Below, in pieces: positions 1 through 15,094 of a DNA stretch of 58,681 nt (the first letter of the stretch is position 1; each line of letters begins with the position of its first letter). The notes below the pieces were generated by a model that did not search any database, was not told where the DNA came from, and saw nothing but the letters and a program-made list of their open reading frames with translations. The stretch is from Plantago elongata. Lineage: Eukaryota > Streptophyta > Magnoliopsida > Lamiales > Plantaginaceae. Location: positions 1-58,681 of the forward strand of contig JAYMSP010000311.1 in assembly GCA_036897095.1 (NCBI GenBank), given 5' to 3'. Position numbers and translations under genes: made by a program.

Positions 1-2743
1 ATGAGAAAGTATGATCAAGATTAAGCCCATACTAAACCTGCAGATTTCCAAATATTCAGAGTAATTTTCATTCAAAGCTGTTTTTAAGAATACTCAATCC
101 ATTCAATTGATGTATGTGCAAAACAATCGCATTGAAAAATTCTAATCAATTTTATCGCATTATGTCTAATCAGTTTAGAATTCTATCTTTTGCGCATTTA
201 TGTGATCATTTCAAAATTCTATCTTTTGCGCATCATATACTCTCAATCCAAGTTATCGATGGAGAATTGCAGTTTTGGTTGACTATCCACTTTGATTTTG
301 GTCCTAGTGTTGACCATTTTCCCCACTTAGAAAATTTTATTATTTACAAACAAATTTGACACTCGAATTTTTTAATAATATTGACATTTAGATTTTTACG
401 AGTAAAAATGTCCGACCACATGAATTCTTCGCATGTGATTATATGTTCGACTAAAAATTCTCTTAATTTTATACGAGTAGTTTTAGAAAAAATAATATCC
501 TAAAATTATGAAAGTAGTGGGGAAACTGATTTTAAGACTAATAACTACTTTCAAGTATTTAATTAGTATTAGTAATAGATGTCTTTCTTAAACTTCATTG
601 AAACCTTATGGAAGGTAGGCGTATCTTGCATCGAACTGTAAATTCAACTCGAGTTAAGTAGTAAGGTTGATGAGTAAGTAATTAAATTGAAGTTTTGAGT
701 TTTGGTTTTGCATTTGATATTAAATTTGGAATTTATGATGTTTATTATTTCAGTGTTAAAGTTTTGAGCTGATGTATAGTAATTGAACTCGAGTAGTATA
801 ATGTTAAAATGAAAAATAAAATAAAAAAATCGATAAAACTCCATTCGAGTTGTGAATTCAACTTAGTTGGTAGCCAACACCGAGTTAATAAAATGAATTT
901 AAGCAGAAGTTTATTCTACAAGAATTTTTAGCAAGATAGAACGTAAAAGAAACATAAAATTAATTGAAATTGATCCAAGTTGTTCGAATATAATCCTAAC
1001 GGTTCTTGATTTTGATCATCTAAGTGATCATGTTGTTCTAAATAAATTTTAATGCACCTAAGAACAAAGCTTCCAAGCCCTTTCTATTTGAAAGAATGAT
1101 TTTGAATTTTGAATTTGAAATTCTAAATATGAAATTAGATTAGAGTTAAGTTTTTGGTGACTATATTTGTTCAATTTGGGAATGTAGTGTCAAAACTTTA
1201 TAAAAAAAAAAGGGGAGATTCACTTGATATATTTGGGTTTGGATGATAAATCAATCCAAAAAAATTCAAAAATACACATCGACTTATCTATGATACATCA
1301 AGATAAAAATTGCAAAAATTTCTTTCTACAAATATGATGACTTCATAACATGCATTCACAGAGAGTCCAGATGAATTAGATATGAGTTAGGAGAGGGTAC
1401 GGGAGAAAACAAGTCTAATTAATAGGAAGGCTTGGAAAATAGTTTAGTTGGACCAAGCTTACAAATTAAATGTAGGCCATAGGGTTTTTTTTAGCCCTTG
1501 TGAGTGAAACCACCCAGAGACAGGACCCAAAATTTAAATTTTAATGAGACGAAATACTTGTTCGAAATTTATTCAGGGATTTGAGGGTGGTAAGAACATA
1601 AATTAACGAAAATATTACATATACAAATTTCTTTTTTAAATTTTTGGAGGGTGAAGACGAACATCCACTTATGCCCCCTCCTAGTTTCGGCCCTGAGATC
1701 AACCCTTGTAAATGCAAATAATAGATATTCCACGGACTACATTTGATTGGAGCCCCTGTGAATTTTTTCCAGAACAATCTAGATCTAATAAATATTTATT
1801 TTTTATGGTGTGTAAGTCTTAACTAGCCTATTTGAAATTTGCCCATTTGAGCTAAATTAAAAATGGAGCCTATCAAACAAACAATTCTACATTTTATTCA
1901 ATCAAACGTGAGAAAAACGTATACCTGAATACTTGATTTGGCAGCAGCAAGCTTCGATCCTCCTAGCAAATTGGAAGGAAATCTACTGAGTTCCTCGCAC
2001 AAATAATCTTGTATTCCTTTATGGAGAAACAATTGGGTATAAATGAAGGAGTGAATTCTAAGGCGCAGTTCTTGACGATGACATATATGAAAGCAAAACA
2101 ATGACTGTTATATATATTTCAGATGCCGTTGAAAGAAAATGAAAATAAAATAGAAAGTTGAAGCCGTATTCGTCAAATAATAGAAATGAACTTTAATTTT
2201 TCTATCTTTTTTGTTCTAGTCAAATAATTTTGAGTTTTCACTCATGAAATATAATATATATAGAAAATAATTGATAAAATTGTCTAAATTGACAAAGAGA
2301 CGGTCATGCATATAATTATCCAAGAGGGAGATGTGTGATTTTAAATTTCAATATTGAGAATTTAGAGATTTAAAAAGAGTTGCCAAGTATGCTAAATACA
2401 TTGAATTTATAATTATAAATAAAAATTCTACTAACAAGGATAATGCCATTCAATACATTTCAAATCAATATAGTTGGTTGTATAAATTTATTTCTACTTA
2501 ATTTTTATTTATAATTATTTAACCATATAAGTTGATATAATTTTAAAGGTTATGATTGTTATTACGACTCTCTCTAATATATCGATTAAAATATTTTTGT
2601 GCGGAAAGAAGGACTCTTATGAACTTTTCTATAATCTTATTCACGTGAACATACAAGTCTTCTTGTTTAAATATTTTAAAACCTTCTACCCCAAACCTCA
2701 AACTTTTATTGTGCCCATAGCATCATAAGTCATAACCTCGTTA
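1..2743. repeat. Segmental duplication, copy A
   Basis: This stretch aligns collinearly with 7818-10482 from its first bases (both read AAGTATGATCAAGATTAA near the start) to about 2743, where both end near CATAACCTC. The copies differ by scattered substitutions and small indels; for example copy A has roughly 40 bp near 560-605 that copy B lacks. It is AT-rich and I see no convincing gene in it. Copy B begins 36 bp upstream of the IDM1-like start codon, so copy A probably ends a second, mostly off-window gene copy. That last step is inference. Confidence 0.9.
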
Positions 2744-2870
2744 ATTTCGTTAAGTGTGTGTACACATATGCTCCAAGGAGGCAAGTTCACTTATCAAAGC
2801 AAGAAAATGCTACTGGATTTATTTTTCTTTCACTTGTCGTAATAACTTCTTCATTTTCTCTCCCTTGCAG

Positions 2871-5158
2871 ATTTTGGGTCCTGATTCATTAATAGCTTCT
2901 TCAGGTGTGCACGGATTTCATATATTCCTGAAAAATAGCTCACCAACTGTTTGACGAAATTCCCTGACTTTTTATGCTTACAGAGGAAACTCCTGATATT
3001 AGGCAATGGTTCTCGAGTTATGTTTATGAGTCTCCCGAATTGAGTGCATTAGATGGTTACGAGGATTTTGATGTGCGCAATATTGAGGGAGGTGTGGAGA
3101 GCAAATCGGGCAAAGATGAAAAATTGCCAAGATACAGAGAGGATTTGGTTGCTGAAGTGGATGGAAATGTCGATTTTGATGGGTCTGAACGACGGTGAAC
3201 TCAACCAGCCTGCAGCTGTGGTTATTAGTTTTTGTCATTGTTATCTTTGTTTGAATGTTCGTAGTTATACACACTCTGCTCTTAGTTTTCGTCATTGTCT
3301 CTTCATCATTATTATCCAACTTATATATCTATGTATTCGTCAATGTAGAAACTCCTGATATCAAGAACTGGTTCTCGAGCTACGTTTATGAATCTCCACC
3401 ACCGGACACACTAGATGATTTGACAACTTTTGCTTGTAAGAGAAAACTAGATGACATGATGACAAATGCTCAAAAGGCCTTCAAAGGAACTGGCAAAGAT
3501 GTGAAGAACATCAGTGATGTTGAGCAAGACTCACTTCTGCCAAAAGGAAGCACCATCTCGTCTGCAATTTTGAAATGCACCAAATTGGTTGAAGGTGCCA
3601 GGCAAGATAGTCAATCTGCCTGCAAGGTGAATCTATAACCTTGCTCTCTATCCATTTGTTGGTATCCGAATGTTCTGTTGTTTTTTTGTCAATTTCTGTC
3701 TTCTTACTCTTGGTTTGCTCATGTTGTGATATTTTTGACACATGATTGTGATCAACTAGTTATACTAAAGCGTAAACTTGTAAACAGCTCTTACCAAGTT
3801 TCTCATCCTTTACCATGATTTATTGTTAATTTCTAATGATCAAGTGCCTAATGGTGTAAACACAAGATTTCTCAGTTTGTGACCTTTTAACATTTGCGCT
3901 GCTTCTGTATGTGTTAACAGTTGTTCAATCCTCCTTAGTTAAAAGATATCACGATGTATGTGTGCATCATCACTCTAAAGCTACACACGTTCAGCTGCTT
4001 TACTCTACTACTAACTACTAAGTGCTCCCTGTGTAAAAAATAAAGAAAGACGACTAAGCACTCCCGTGTTGCATTTGTACAGTTTTGTCATTTTGCCATC
4101 TGCTTGGTAGTGAAGTAGAAATCATTTAAAATTTCTACCTCAATCTGGTTGGCAGTTTACAATTAAGCATAAACTGTACACTGTAGGTTCTTTTGCAAAT
4201 ATTACATTCACACGCCTTGAATTTTATTTCTGCTCCGCCTCTGGCCTGACTGGACATAACACCGTAAACTAAATTGTGGACAGTATAACTGTATAAGCTT
4301 CCAAATGAAGACGAGATTATGTTCTTAAAGAAAGAAGATATTATGTTTTTAGAGAAAGGAGCATAAGCCTTGGTTGGCTAAATATTTGCATTTCTGCACG
4401 GTCAACACCCATATTATATTTTGTGCCTACAAGGCTACAACTGAGATACTTTGTTTTGTCCGTGATTTGTAGGATGGACATAGTGTTGATTTGGAGCCAA
4501 GCTCATCTAAACCACACCAATGGTCTTCTGGGAGTGTTTCTGGCCAAAATTGCCAGAAAAGTTAACACCAAACCATAATGACAGTTCTGTTGAAAAGTTC
4601 AGAAGCAAAAACTCAGACAGCCGAGATTACGAAATAAAGTTGCCTTGCAGTTTGACAGACAAAAATCATAAGTCATTGAAGATGGAGAAAAATATGTGTA
4701 TGCTGGATGGAAAAGTTCTCTGCCAGTCCACTGGAAATACCCTGGGAAAGGATGATCCACAAGAAAACGTGTCACGTGGAGCCTCTGTTTCATTTGCACT
4801 TGAAGGAAACCCCTGGAGAAGTCAAACTGCCCGGGGCAATGAGAAAGAAAATGAGGAGGCTCAGTTCCATGAAAATGGTTTCATTTCTACAAGAAAAAAC
4901 AACAGGCACCTAGATAGTAGGAATCACAGAACAGAATCATCAGGGGTTTAATATCAAATCCTGAAAAATAGAGCAAAACCTATTCCTGACAATGAGAGGC
5001 AAAAGATTAGCAGGAAGGCATTGACCGAAACAACCAACTTTCACTCTCCTCACAACCCAGAAGTAACTGGAAAGTGGCATTCTCCTCAGAAACGTAAGCC
5101 TGATCTTGGGCCTCCTCTAAAGCAACTTAGGCTGGAACATTGGATTCGGCGAGTCTGA
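2871..5158 (+). pseudogene. 5'-truncated remnant of an uncharacterised plant gene
   Basis: I do not recognise a named family. Exon pieces with good splice sites are 2871-2904, 3349-3626 and 4473-5158. They join in phase (34 + 278 = 312 nt), and 3349-3626 begins ETPDI..WFSSYVYESP. A second version of that motif sits in 2984-3194 (ETPDI, WFSSYVYESP), an apparent duplicated exon whose best donor (3194) does not keep phase into the next exon. The last exon opens in one frame (DGHSVDLEPSSSKPHQW), shifts frame within about 4511-4565, and meets an in-frame TAA at 4949-4951. The same frame then continues to a coding-looking end (PPLKQLRLEHWIRRV) at 5158. No start codon or 5' exons are visible, and the sequence just upstream is the edge of duplication copy A. 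I therefore call it a truncated pseudogene. A functional alternatively spliced gene is less likely. Confidence 0.6.
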
Positions 5159-5796
5159 AGTTAAAACTTAGACATTCGCAGCTCATGCCTCCTTGATGGA
5201 TGCAGTTTGTTAAGTACTTGGGATATAAGATGACTAGATATGTTTCGAACATGACAAAAAAAATGGGCCATATTTTGTGCTCTTTCTGTAAACAAAAGAT
5301 TAGATCAATAAACATTTATTCCCTGTACTTTCTATTGCATTAATATCCAAATATATTTTCAGGCAATTTAATTTTTTTAATTGCCACATTCTTGCCAATG
5401 ACAATGAGGCATAATCTGTTCTTCATTTCACGAATTTTACACACCACTAATAAGATTTACTTGTATAGGACTTAAATGAAGAACCATATATTGAACAGAA
5501 TGTTTAAGACACTGTAACTAGAAACAATTTAAAGTACATATAAAATCTCAATGCAGATATGCAATTGTCTGGTCAGAATCTGGCCAAAAGCATGTCATGT
5601 TGCCTGATGCCTTTCAGTACTATCCCGAGCTGTAGTTTCTGGACTGGAGAAACAAGACCCACTCAGGACAAGAGAAACAGCAATGTTATCAGAAAATAGA
5701 AATAACATTTTCACAGCCTCTTAATAATGTGATAGCAAATGAGGTAAAGAGGGAGACCTCCTCCGCAAGGCTTTTCTATGTCCCAGAATGAGATAA
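5159..5796. other. Convergent 3' flanks of the remnant and the IDM1-like gene
   Basis: This interval lies between two gene ends that point toward each other. I see an AT-rich tail of the plus-strand remnant up to about 5330 and sequence that could be the 3' untranslated region of the minus-strand gene. No further coding exon or repeat is evident. Confidence 0.5.
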
Positions 5797-7782
5797 CTAT
5801 AATCTCTTTTGCAATCTCTCTAAACCACTGAACATCAGTGTGTTGTGACGAGTTAATTCATTCTTCATTCCTATGTCCAACTCAGAAAATCCATATTTTT
5901 CTTTCCAACTGCTGATTCTCTCGGGTACAGAAGGGATGACAAGACTTTCCACGTTAAGAGAGCGAAGAGCCTAAATAAAGAAAGCAGAACGAACTCAATG
6001 TCCATACTTAAAACATGAATCTAGTATATGCTATTTGAACTAGCTAGCAAACTTACTGATACAATTGCATCCATCATCATTCTACACATTCCCTTGCACC
6101 TATTTGCCAAACTTGTTGCTATGTAAGGCATCTCTGCAAGCCTTGTCCCACGAATCCTGGAACAAGAAAACATATTGTAAATTATACATGGAGTAGTTGA
6201 GCAAGCGATGTGCATATCGTATGATCATATGAGACATTTAGTTATTTAGTACCTGAGGGTTGCAACTGAAATGATCTCCTCATCTTTCTCAAGAACAGCA
6301 GTGTAGAAATTGCTGAAGTTGATTCGCCAAAAATTTGAACTGTAAACGCACTTTGTTAGAAATGTTCAGAAAAACATACTCACTACTTTTGGCTAATAAG
6401 GTGTACTAAAAAGGAATGTGGATATGAATGATGAAAAAGAATATGTCTCACCTACAGCTATACACAACACTTGCAATGATATTGATTTTTGTAAGCCTAT
6501 CTCTACATGGCGCAAAGCAATTTTCAAGCAATGTCCGTGCAACAGCTAGTTTGGAGTTGTGCATTGTCATCCAGTAATTATCACCACCACAGATTCTGTC
6601 CTTGTCCTCAACATCCATTCGTTGTAGTAGAGTCCAGGAATAACCTTCACCGAGTTCAATCCGCTGACCAAGTAAGTTACTTGCCAACCTATCAAACACC
6701 TTCATAAAACAATGCAACCTTTAAATCTACTAATATTCATAGTAAAAATTAAATAAAAAATGTTAAGCAAAATTACTTCTTCCCATCTCCCATTTAAAGC
6801 TACCTGTTCACAGCTCCGGTCGCAATATAGAGCAAGTGGAATGCTATTCAGGTCAATGCCTCCGTCATTATTTTGTTGACATTCTAGATGATCTGTATGT
6901 AAAATATGTATTCATTTCAGTTTTATTAAGCTGTATCACATATATGTGTTGATGTAAAGAAAACACGTATGCACGTACATCTCTTTTCGCACAGAGGACA
7001 AGTCCACCAGGAATCATCGACGTCCAAAGAACCGGGACAGAATTTGCACACACAATATGCACAATACCAAGAGTCTTCTGGAACAACCTGAAATTTGGAT
7101 ACAGGTTTCATCCTAAATTAGATCTTCTTCTAATAAATAAATTAATATATATCAGCTCGAAGTGAAAGAGTATGCTTGATAATGAAGTATAATTTACCTC
7201 CAAACCGACGCATTGGTGGTGGCAAGTAGAACTGCATCCATCACAGCATGTCAAATTACCTCCATTAGCACAGATGAGACAAGAATCATCGAAGGTGTCA
7301 TTCTCATCTTTAGGCTTCACAATGTTGGACTTGTGAAGTTTCAATTCATTAGGTGAATTCCATGCGTCGGTCATGTAGTCAGAGAGGGGCATGCCTGTAT
7401 CATAGAGAAACGTGCTTTCATAGTATTTATGACCATAGTTCATTCCACCATGATCAGCATGGAATCTCGGAACACTAGAGCATCGGTCGCAGCAGTAACA
7501 TAGTATGCCTTCTCTCTGTACCGTTCCTGTTATTAGAGTTGCCTCCTTACTGATTATAAACACCTGAGCATTCTCTTCAACTGCCTCCGTATCTAGCAGC
7601 CATGACAGTATCGTTGCTCTCGCATTGTTCCTTTTGTTCTTGCCCCTTTTTATGGGAGCTGAGCTGCATTCTCCAATGGCTTGGTCATCCTTCTTATGCC
7701 TTAATCTTCTAGAGAAACTCAGTGCTCTTGAATTTCTGTTCAAGTTCCTTTTACTTTCAAATGCATTTGATTTGTCTGACAT
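5797..7782 (-). CDS. PHD-finger/GNAT acetyltransferase, IDM1-like (compact)
   Basis: Seven minus-strand exons (7198-7782, 6979-7087, 6804-6892, 6452-6699, 6253-6339, 6057-6156, 5797-5970) join to 1392 nt, giving 463 residues. The order is a basic N-terminus, a TDBD-like segment at about 92-112 (GILCYCC...FHADHG), a C4HC3 PHD finger at about 168-226 (CLIC, CCDGC, HHQC, CAYC) continuing into CPLCEKRYHLEC, then a GNAT-like half with EIISVATLRIRGTRLAEMP and RCKGMCR, where the acetyl-CoA loop is expected. Arabidopsis IDM1 is a nuclear histone acetyltransferase linked to DNA demethylation. That role is inferred here from the family. IDM1 exceeds 1000 residues, so this model lacks most of the long N-terminal part. 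The start at 7782 is the first ATG of the large first exon. It is the only intact gene inside the duplicated unit. Confidence 0.85.
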
Positions 7783-7817
7783 GTTTGATCAAAATCTGCA
7801 GTCATAATGCAAAAATC

Positions 7818-10482
7818 ATGGGAAAGTATGATCAAGATTAAACCTGCAGATTTCCAAATATTCAGAGTAATTTTCATTCAAAGCTGTTTTTAAGAATACT
7901 CAATCCATTCAATTGATATATGTGCAAAACAATCGCATTCTAATCAATTTTATCGCATTATAGTTGTTTAGAATTCTATCTTTTGCGCATTTATGTGATC
8001 ATTTCAGAATTCTTTCTTTTGCGTATAATATACTCTCAATCCAAGTTATCGATGGAAAATTGCAGTTTTGGATGACTATCCACTTTGATTTTGGTCCTAG
8101 CGTTGACCATTTTCCCCACTTTAAGATTTTATTATTTACTTGACACGCCTAATTTTTTAAAAATATTAACTTTTAATTTTTTACAAGTAATAATGTCTCT
8201 ACGTGAATTCTTCAACTAAAAATTTTCTTAATTTTATACGAGTAATTTTATGAAAAACAATATCCTAAAAGTATGAAAATAGTGGGGAAATTAATTTTAA
8301 GACTAATAACTAATTTCAAGTATTTAACTAGTTTATGTCAACCTCATGGAAGGTAGGCGTATCTTGCATCGAACTGTAAATTCAACTCGAGTTAAGTAAT
8401 AAGGTTGATGAGGAAGTAATTAAATTGAAGTTTTGAGTTTTGGTTTTGCATTTGATATTAATTTTGGAATTTATAATGTTTCTTATTTCAATGTTAAAGT
8501 TTTGAGCTGATGTATAGTAATTGAACTCGAGTAGTATAATGTTAAAATCAAAAATAAAATTAAAAAATCAATAAAACTCCATTCGAGTTGTGAATTCAAC
8601 TTCGTTGGTAGCCAACACCGAATTAATAAAATGAATTTAAGCAGAAGTATTTTCTAGAAGAATTTTTAGCAAGATAAAACGTAGATGAAACATAAAATTA
8701 ATTGAAAGTGATCCAAGTTGTTCGAATGTAATCCTAACGGTTCTTGATTTTGATCATCTAAGTGATCATGCTGTTCTAAACAAATTTTAATGTACCTTAG
8801 AACAAAGCTTACAAGCCTTTTCTATTTGAAAGAATGATTTTGAATTTTGATTTTGAAATTCAACATATGATATTAGATTAGGGTTAAGTTTTTGGTGACT
8901 ATATTTGTTCAATTTGGGAATGTAGGGTCAATACTTTATAAAAATTGAGGAGATTCACTTGATATATTTGGGTTTGGATGATAAATCAACCCAAAAAAAA
9001 TCAAAATACACATCGGCTCATCTATGATACATCAAGATAAAAATTGTAAAATCTTCTTTTTACAAATATGTTGACTTCATATAACAATAACATGCATTCA
9101 TAGAGAGTCCAAATGTATTAGATAAGAGTTAGGAGAGGGTACGGGAGAAAACAAGTCTAATTAATAGGAAGGCTTGGAAAATAATTTAGTTGGACCAAGC
9201 TTACAAATTAAATGTAGGCCATAGGGTTTTTTAGCCCTTGTGAGTGAAACCACTCAGAGACGGACCCGAAATTTAAGTTTTAGTGGGACGAAATTACATG
9301 TACGGAATTTATTTAGGGTTTTGAGGGTGGTAAAATTCTAAATTAACGGAAATATTACATATACAAATTTCTTTTTCAAATTTTCGGAGGATGAAGACGA
9401 ACATCCACTTATGCCCCCTTTCAGTTTCGGCCCTGAGATCAACCCTTGTGAATGCAAATAATAGATACCCCATGGACTACATTTGATTGGAGCCCCTGTG
9501 AATTTCTTTCCAGAACAATCTAGATCTAATAACTATTTATTTTTTATGGTGTGTAAGTCTTAAAGTGGCTAACTAAACCTATTTGAAATTTGCCCATTTG
9601 AGCTAAATTAAAAATGGAGCCGATCAAACAAACAATTCTACATTTTATTCAATCAAACGTGAGAAAATCGTATACCTGAGTACTTGATTTGGCAGTAGCA
9701 AGCTTCGATCCTCCTATCAAATCGGAAGGAAATCTACTGAGTTACTCGCACAAATAATCTTGTATTCCTTTACGGAGAAACAATTGGGTATAAATGAAGG
9801 AGTGAATTCTAAGGCGCAGTTCTTGGCGATGACATATATGAAAGCAAAACAATGACTGTTATATTTTAGATGCTGTTGAAAGAAAATGAAAATAAAATAG
9901 AAAGTTGAAGCCGTATTCGTCAAATAATAGAAAGGAACTTTAATTTTCTATCCTTTTTGTTCTAGTCAAATAATTTTGAGTTTTCACTCATGAAATATAA
10001 TATATATAGAAAATAATTGATAAAATTGTCTAAATTGACAAAGAGACGGTCATGCATGTAATGGTATCCGAAAGGGATGTGTGGTTTTAAATTTAAATAT
10101 TGAGAATTTAGAATTTAAAAAGAGTTCACAAGTACGCTAAATACATTGAATTTACAATTATAAATAAAAATTCTACTAACAAGGATAATGCCATTCAATA
10201 CATTTCAAATTAATATAGTTGGTTGTTTAAATTTATTTCTACTTAATTTTTATTTATAATTATTTAACCATATAAGTTGATATAATTTCAAAGGTTATGA
10301 TTGTTATTACGACTCTCTCTAATATATCGATTAAAATATTTTTGGACCGAAAGAAAAACTCTTATTAATACTTTTCTATAATCATATTCACACAAACATA
10401 CAAGTCTGTTTGCTTAAATATTTTAAAACCTTCTACCCCAAACCCCAAACCTTTTTTATGCACATAACATCATAACCTCTTT
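7818..10482. repeat. Segmental duplication, copy B
   Basis: This is the direct-repeat partner of 1-2743 and begins just upstream of the IDM1-like start codon, so it carries that gene's promoter region. It ends next to a TA microsatellite. Both copies contain the same decayed repeat motif around 9255-9440 (GACGGACCCGAAATTTAAG, then CGGCCCTGAGATC), which was therefore present before the duplication. No coding region is supported. Confidence 0.9.
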
Positions 10483-10485
10483 ACT

Positions 10486-10487
<2 letters not shown>

Positions 10488-10519
<32 letters not shown>
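10488..10519. repeat. (TA)n microsatellite
   Basis: About sixteen uninterrupted TA dinucleotides lie directly after the end of duplication copy B. Copy A has no such tract at the equivalent edge. Confidence 0.95.
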
Positions 10520-10521
<2 letters not shown>

Positions 10522-11599
10522 TTGCCACCAACATCGTCAACACCAAACAACCTCCAAGAAGTGTACCATATGCTTCGCCGTTAGATCCGACTGGCGAACC
10601 TTTAGCCCGTCAATGATAGTCATGGCGAACTTATTGCCTAATACTAAAGATGAGCCCAATATATCATATGTTAGTAGTGGGCCTAGACATCAATCTAGTT
10701 GATGGTAGTTTACAACAGATCATTGTCAACTGGCAACAATAAGTAACACAATTGGATAAGTTGGACACAAACTCTCATCTATTATTATGTAGCAAACTAT
10801 ATGCAAAAAAAATAACGTGGACTTGCCTATATAGCTAAATTATTCGAGATTTGTCCATTTGAGTATGGAACTAAACTTGAGTTATGTAGAAAGTTAGGTG
10901 TTCTTATGGAGCTGTTTGGTGTGGTCATGCCTACATTCTTCATGGCAATATCTCGATAACATTTTACACATGCCAGCCTTATGTTAAAGCCAAAAAAACA
11001 ATATAGATCTTTCTTTATTTGGTTAGACATTGTTCTGACATCATTTTGGACAATTCAAGAGTTAGGCCCACATGAATCATCACTATACACATGCCCACAA
11101 CCCAATTCCTCATATCAAGTTAATCTCAGGCATCATGTCAATTTATTGTGCTGCCACATTAAACCTATTGACCAATCAGAGGGATGTCCGACATTTTAAT
11201 TCCGATCAGAAGTTAAATTATACCGTCAATTAACTGAAGTGCAAATATAAATATATCATGCCAAGACACATTAGAATGACGACATGTCAACACCAAAATA
11301 ACTCCTTCGTGATTTTAATTTGATTTTACTTTAAAAATGAAATAGATGAGAAGTAGAGAAAATTTAATGATATTTACAAAAAGTAAGGATGTGATGTGTA
11401 TAATTCACAAAACATAGAGGTGTTTTATGCATTTTATCCATTTTTTCTTTTATGCTGGTTGGTAATTGGTACTGTAGTAATTCACTAATTTGGTATCTGA
11501 TCAAATTCCGAAACCAACCTGACCCGAATCGACTGAAACATTTTCCGGCCAGTAATCATCTCTTCATCAGTAATACGATCACAATTCACAGCAAAGGAA
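10520..11599. other. Intergenic; no gene seen
   Basis: Unique-looking AT-rich sequence leading to the enoyl-CoA hydratase gene. I see no long open frame with coding character and no paired terminal repeats. The last ~100 bp probably hold the promoter and 5' leader of the downstream gene. Confidence 0.5.
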
Positions 11600-13916
<2,317 letters not shown>

Positions 13917-15094
13917 AAAAGTGCACATTGTACTTGTAGATCGATAAATCAAATTCCACATTGAGAAAGGGAAAAAAGGCAAAAATTATCATAGGTTGCA
14001 GATTGCCACAGAATGCAGGAAACTTCACTTTCCAGTTTGCTGGTTCATGGCATGTTAATTCGTGAGTGCAACCTAATAAACTCAAGTAAATATACATTCT
14101 AACAATGGAAATGGTTCTAGCATTAACATGAAGAAAGGAAAATAAGATGGTTTAATAATAATTTGTTTGTTTGGAAAAATGTAATAAGTTGGTTAATTTG
14201 AAAAATCTAGTCAATCTAGTGTAGGTTGAACCTGACTATCAAATCACCATATTTGGATAAAATAATAAATAATGTAAATGTGTTTGTGCAATAAAGTGAC
14301 TAATGTGAGTGTATCCCACCCGAACTTTTGCAAAGTTATACACTTATCACCTCACTGTCATATTCGTAACAAAAACAATTCATTTTGGATCATTTTATCA
14401 ACCATTGATAACCTTATCTACTCTAGAAATGAATATTTTTAGGCTAATTTCTGAAAGTTTATACCTTCTTAATTATCTAAGTGAAGTGAAGTTATGATAG
14501 CATTTGTATACCAAATGATGTATGGGATCATCTTTCGACAATCATTTTCTTTTAACGGTTAAAGAGTGAATCGAACCCTCAATTTATTTATTGAAGTTAC
14601 GATAGCATTTGCATACCAAATGATCGTTGCATTTCGTTGTCATCTTTCGACAATTATAAATTTAACAATTTTCTTTTTCACATTTATTGAATTATCTTTT
14701 TTGATAAATTAAGGTTTTAACTTTCATGATAGTCAAAGATAAACGAATACTTCAGTTTGAATTCTATGGATGTTGAAAACGCCGTTGAAAGATCCACCCT
14801 CCTAAAAAAAAATTCGATATTCAGTTGAAATATATAGTAACATAAACGAATAATATTAATAAATACAATAAAAAACGGATGAATAGTCCGTCCAAAAAAC
14901 TAAAATGACAGGACAAAAAGTATAATTGTGAAAAAAGGGAGGCGCATGTGCAATTGAGTCAATCGCAGAAGTTATTTATTTGTAACCCACTGCCATGATC
15001 TTCATTTCAGTAAGATCCAGCTGAGAAATATTGTCTGAAACCCTAGAAAGAGAAAACACCTGAGATAGAGAGAGATAAAGTAACAGACTAAATA
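13917..15094. other. Intergenic; no gene seen
   Basis: AT-rich spacer. A short duplicated phrase (ATAGCATTTG.ATACCAAATGAT) occurs near 14498-14520 and 14602-14624. Sequence from about 14990 onward is probably the UCH3 leader, with a purine-rich GAGATAGAGAGAGATAAAG run just before the ATG. Confidence 0.5.

Noticed and set aside
1541..1777. Open frame in duplication copy A
   Set aside because: Lies in a decayed dispersed repeat; the equivalent part of copy B does not keep the frame.
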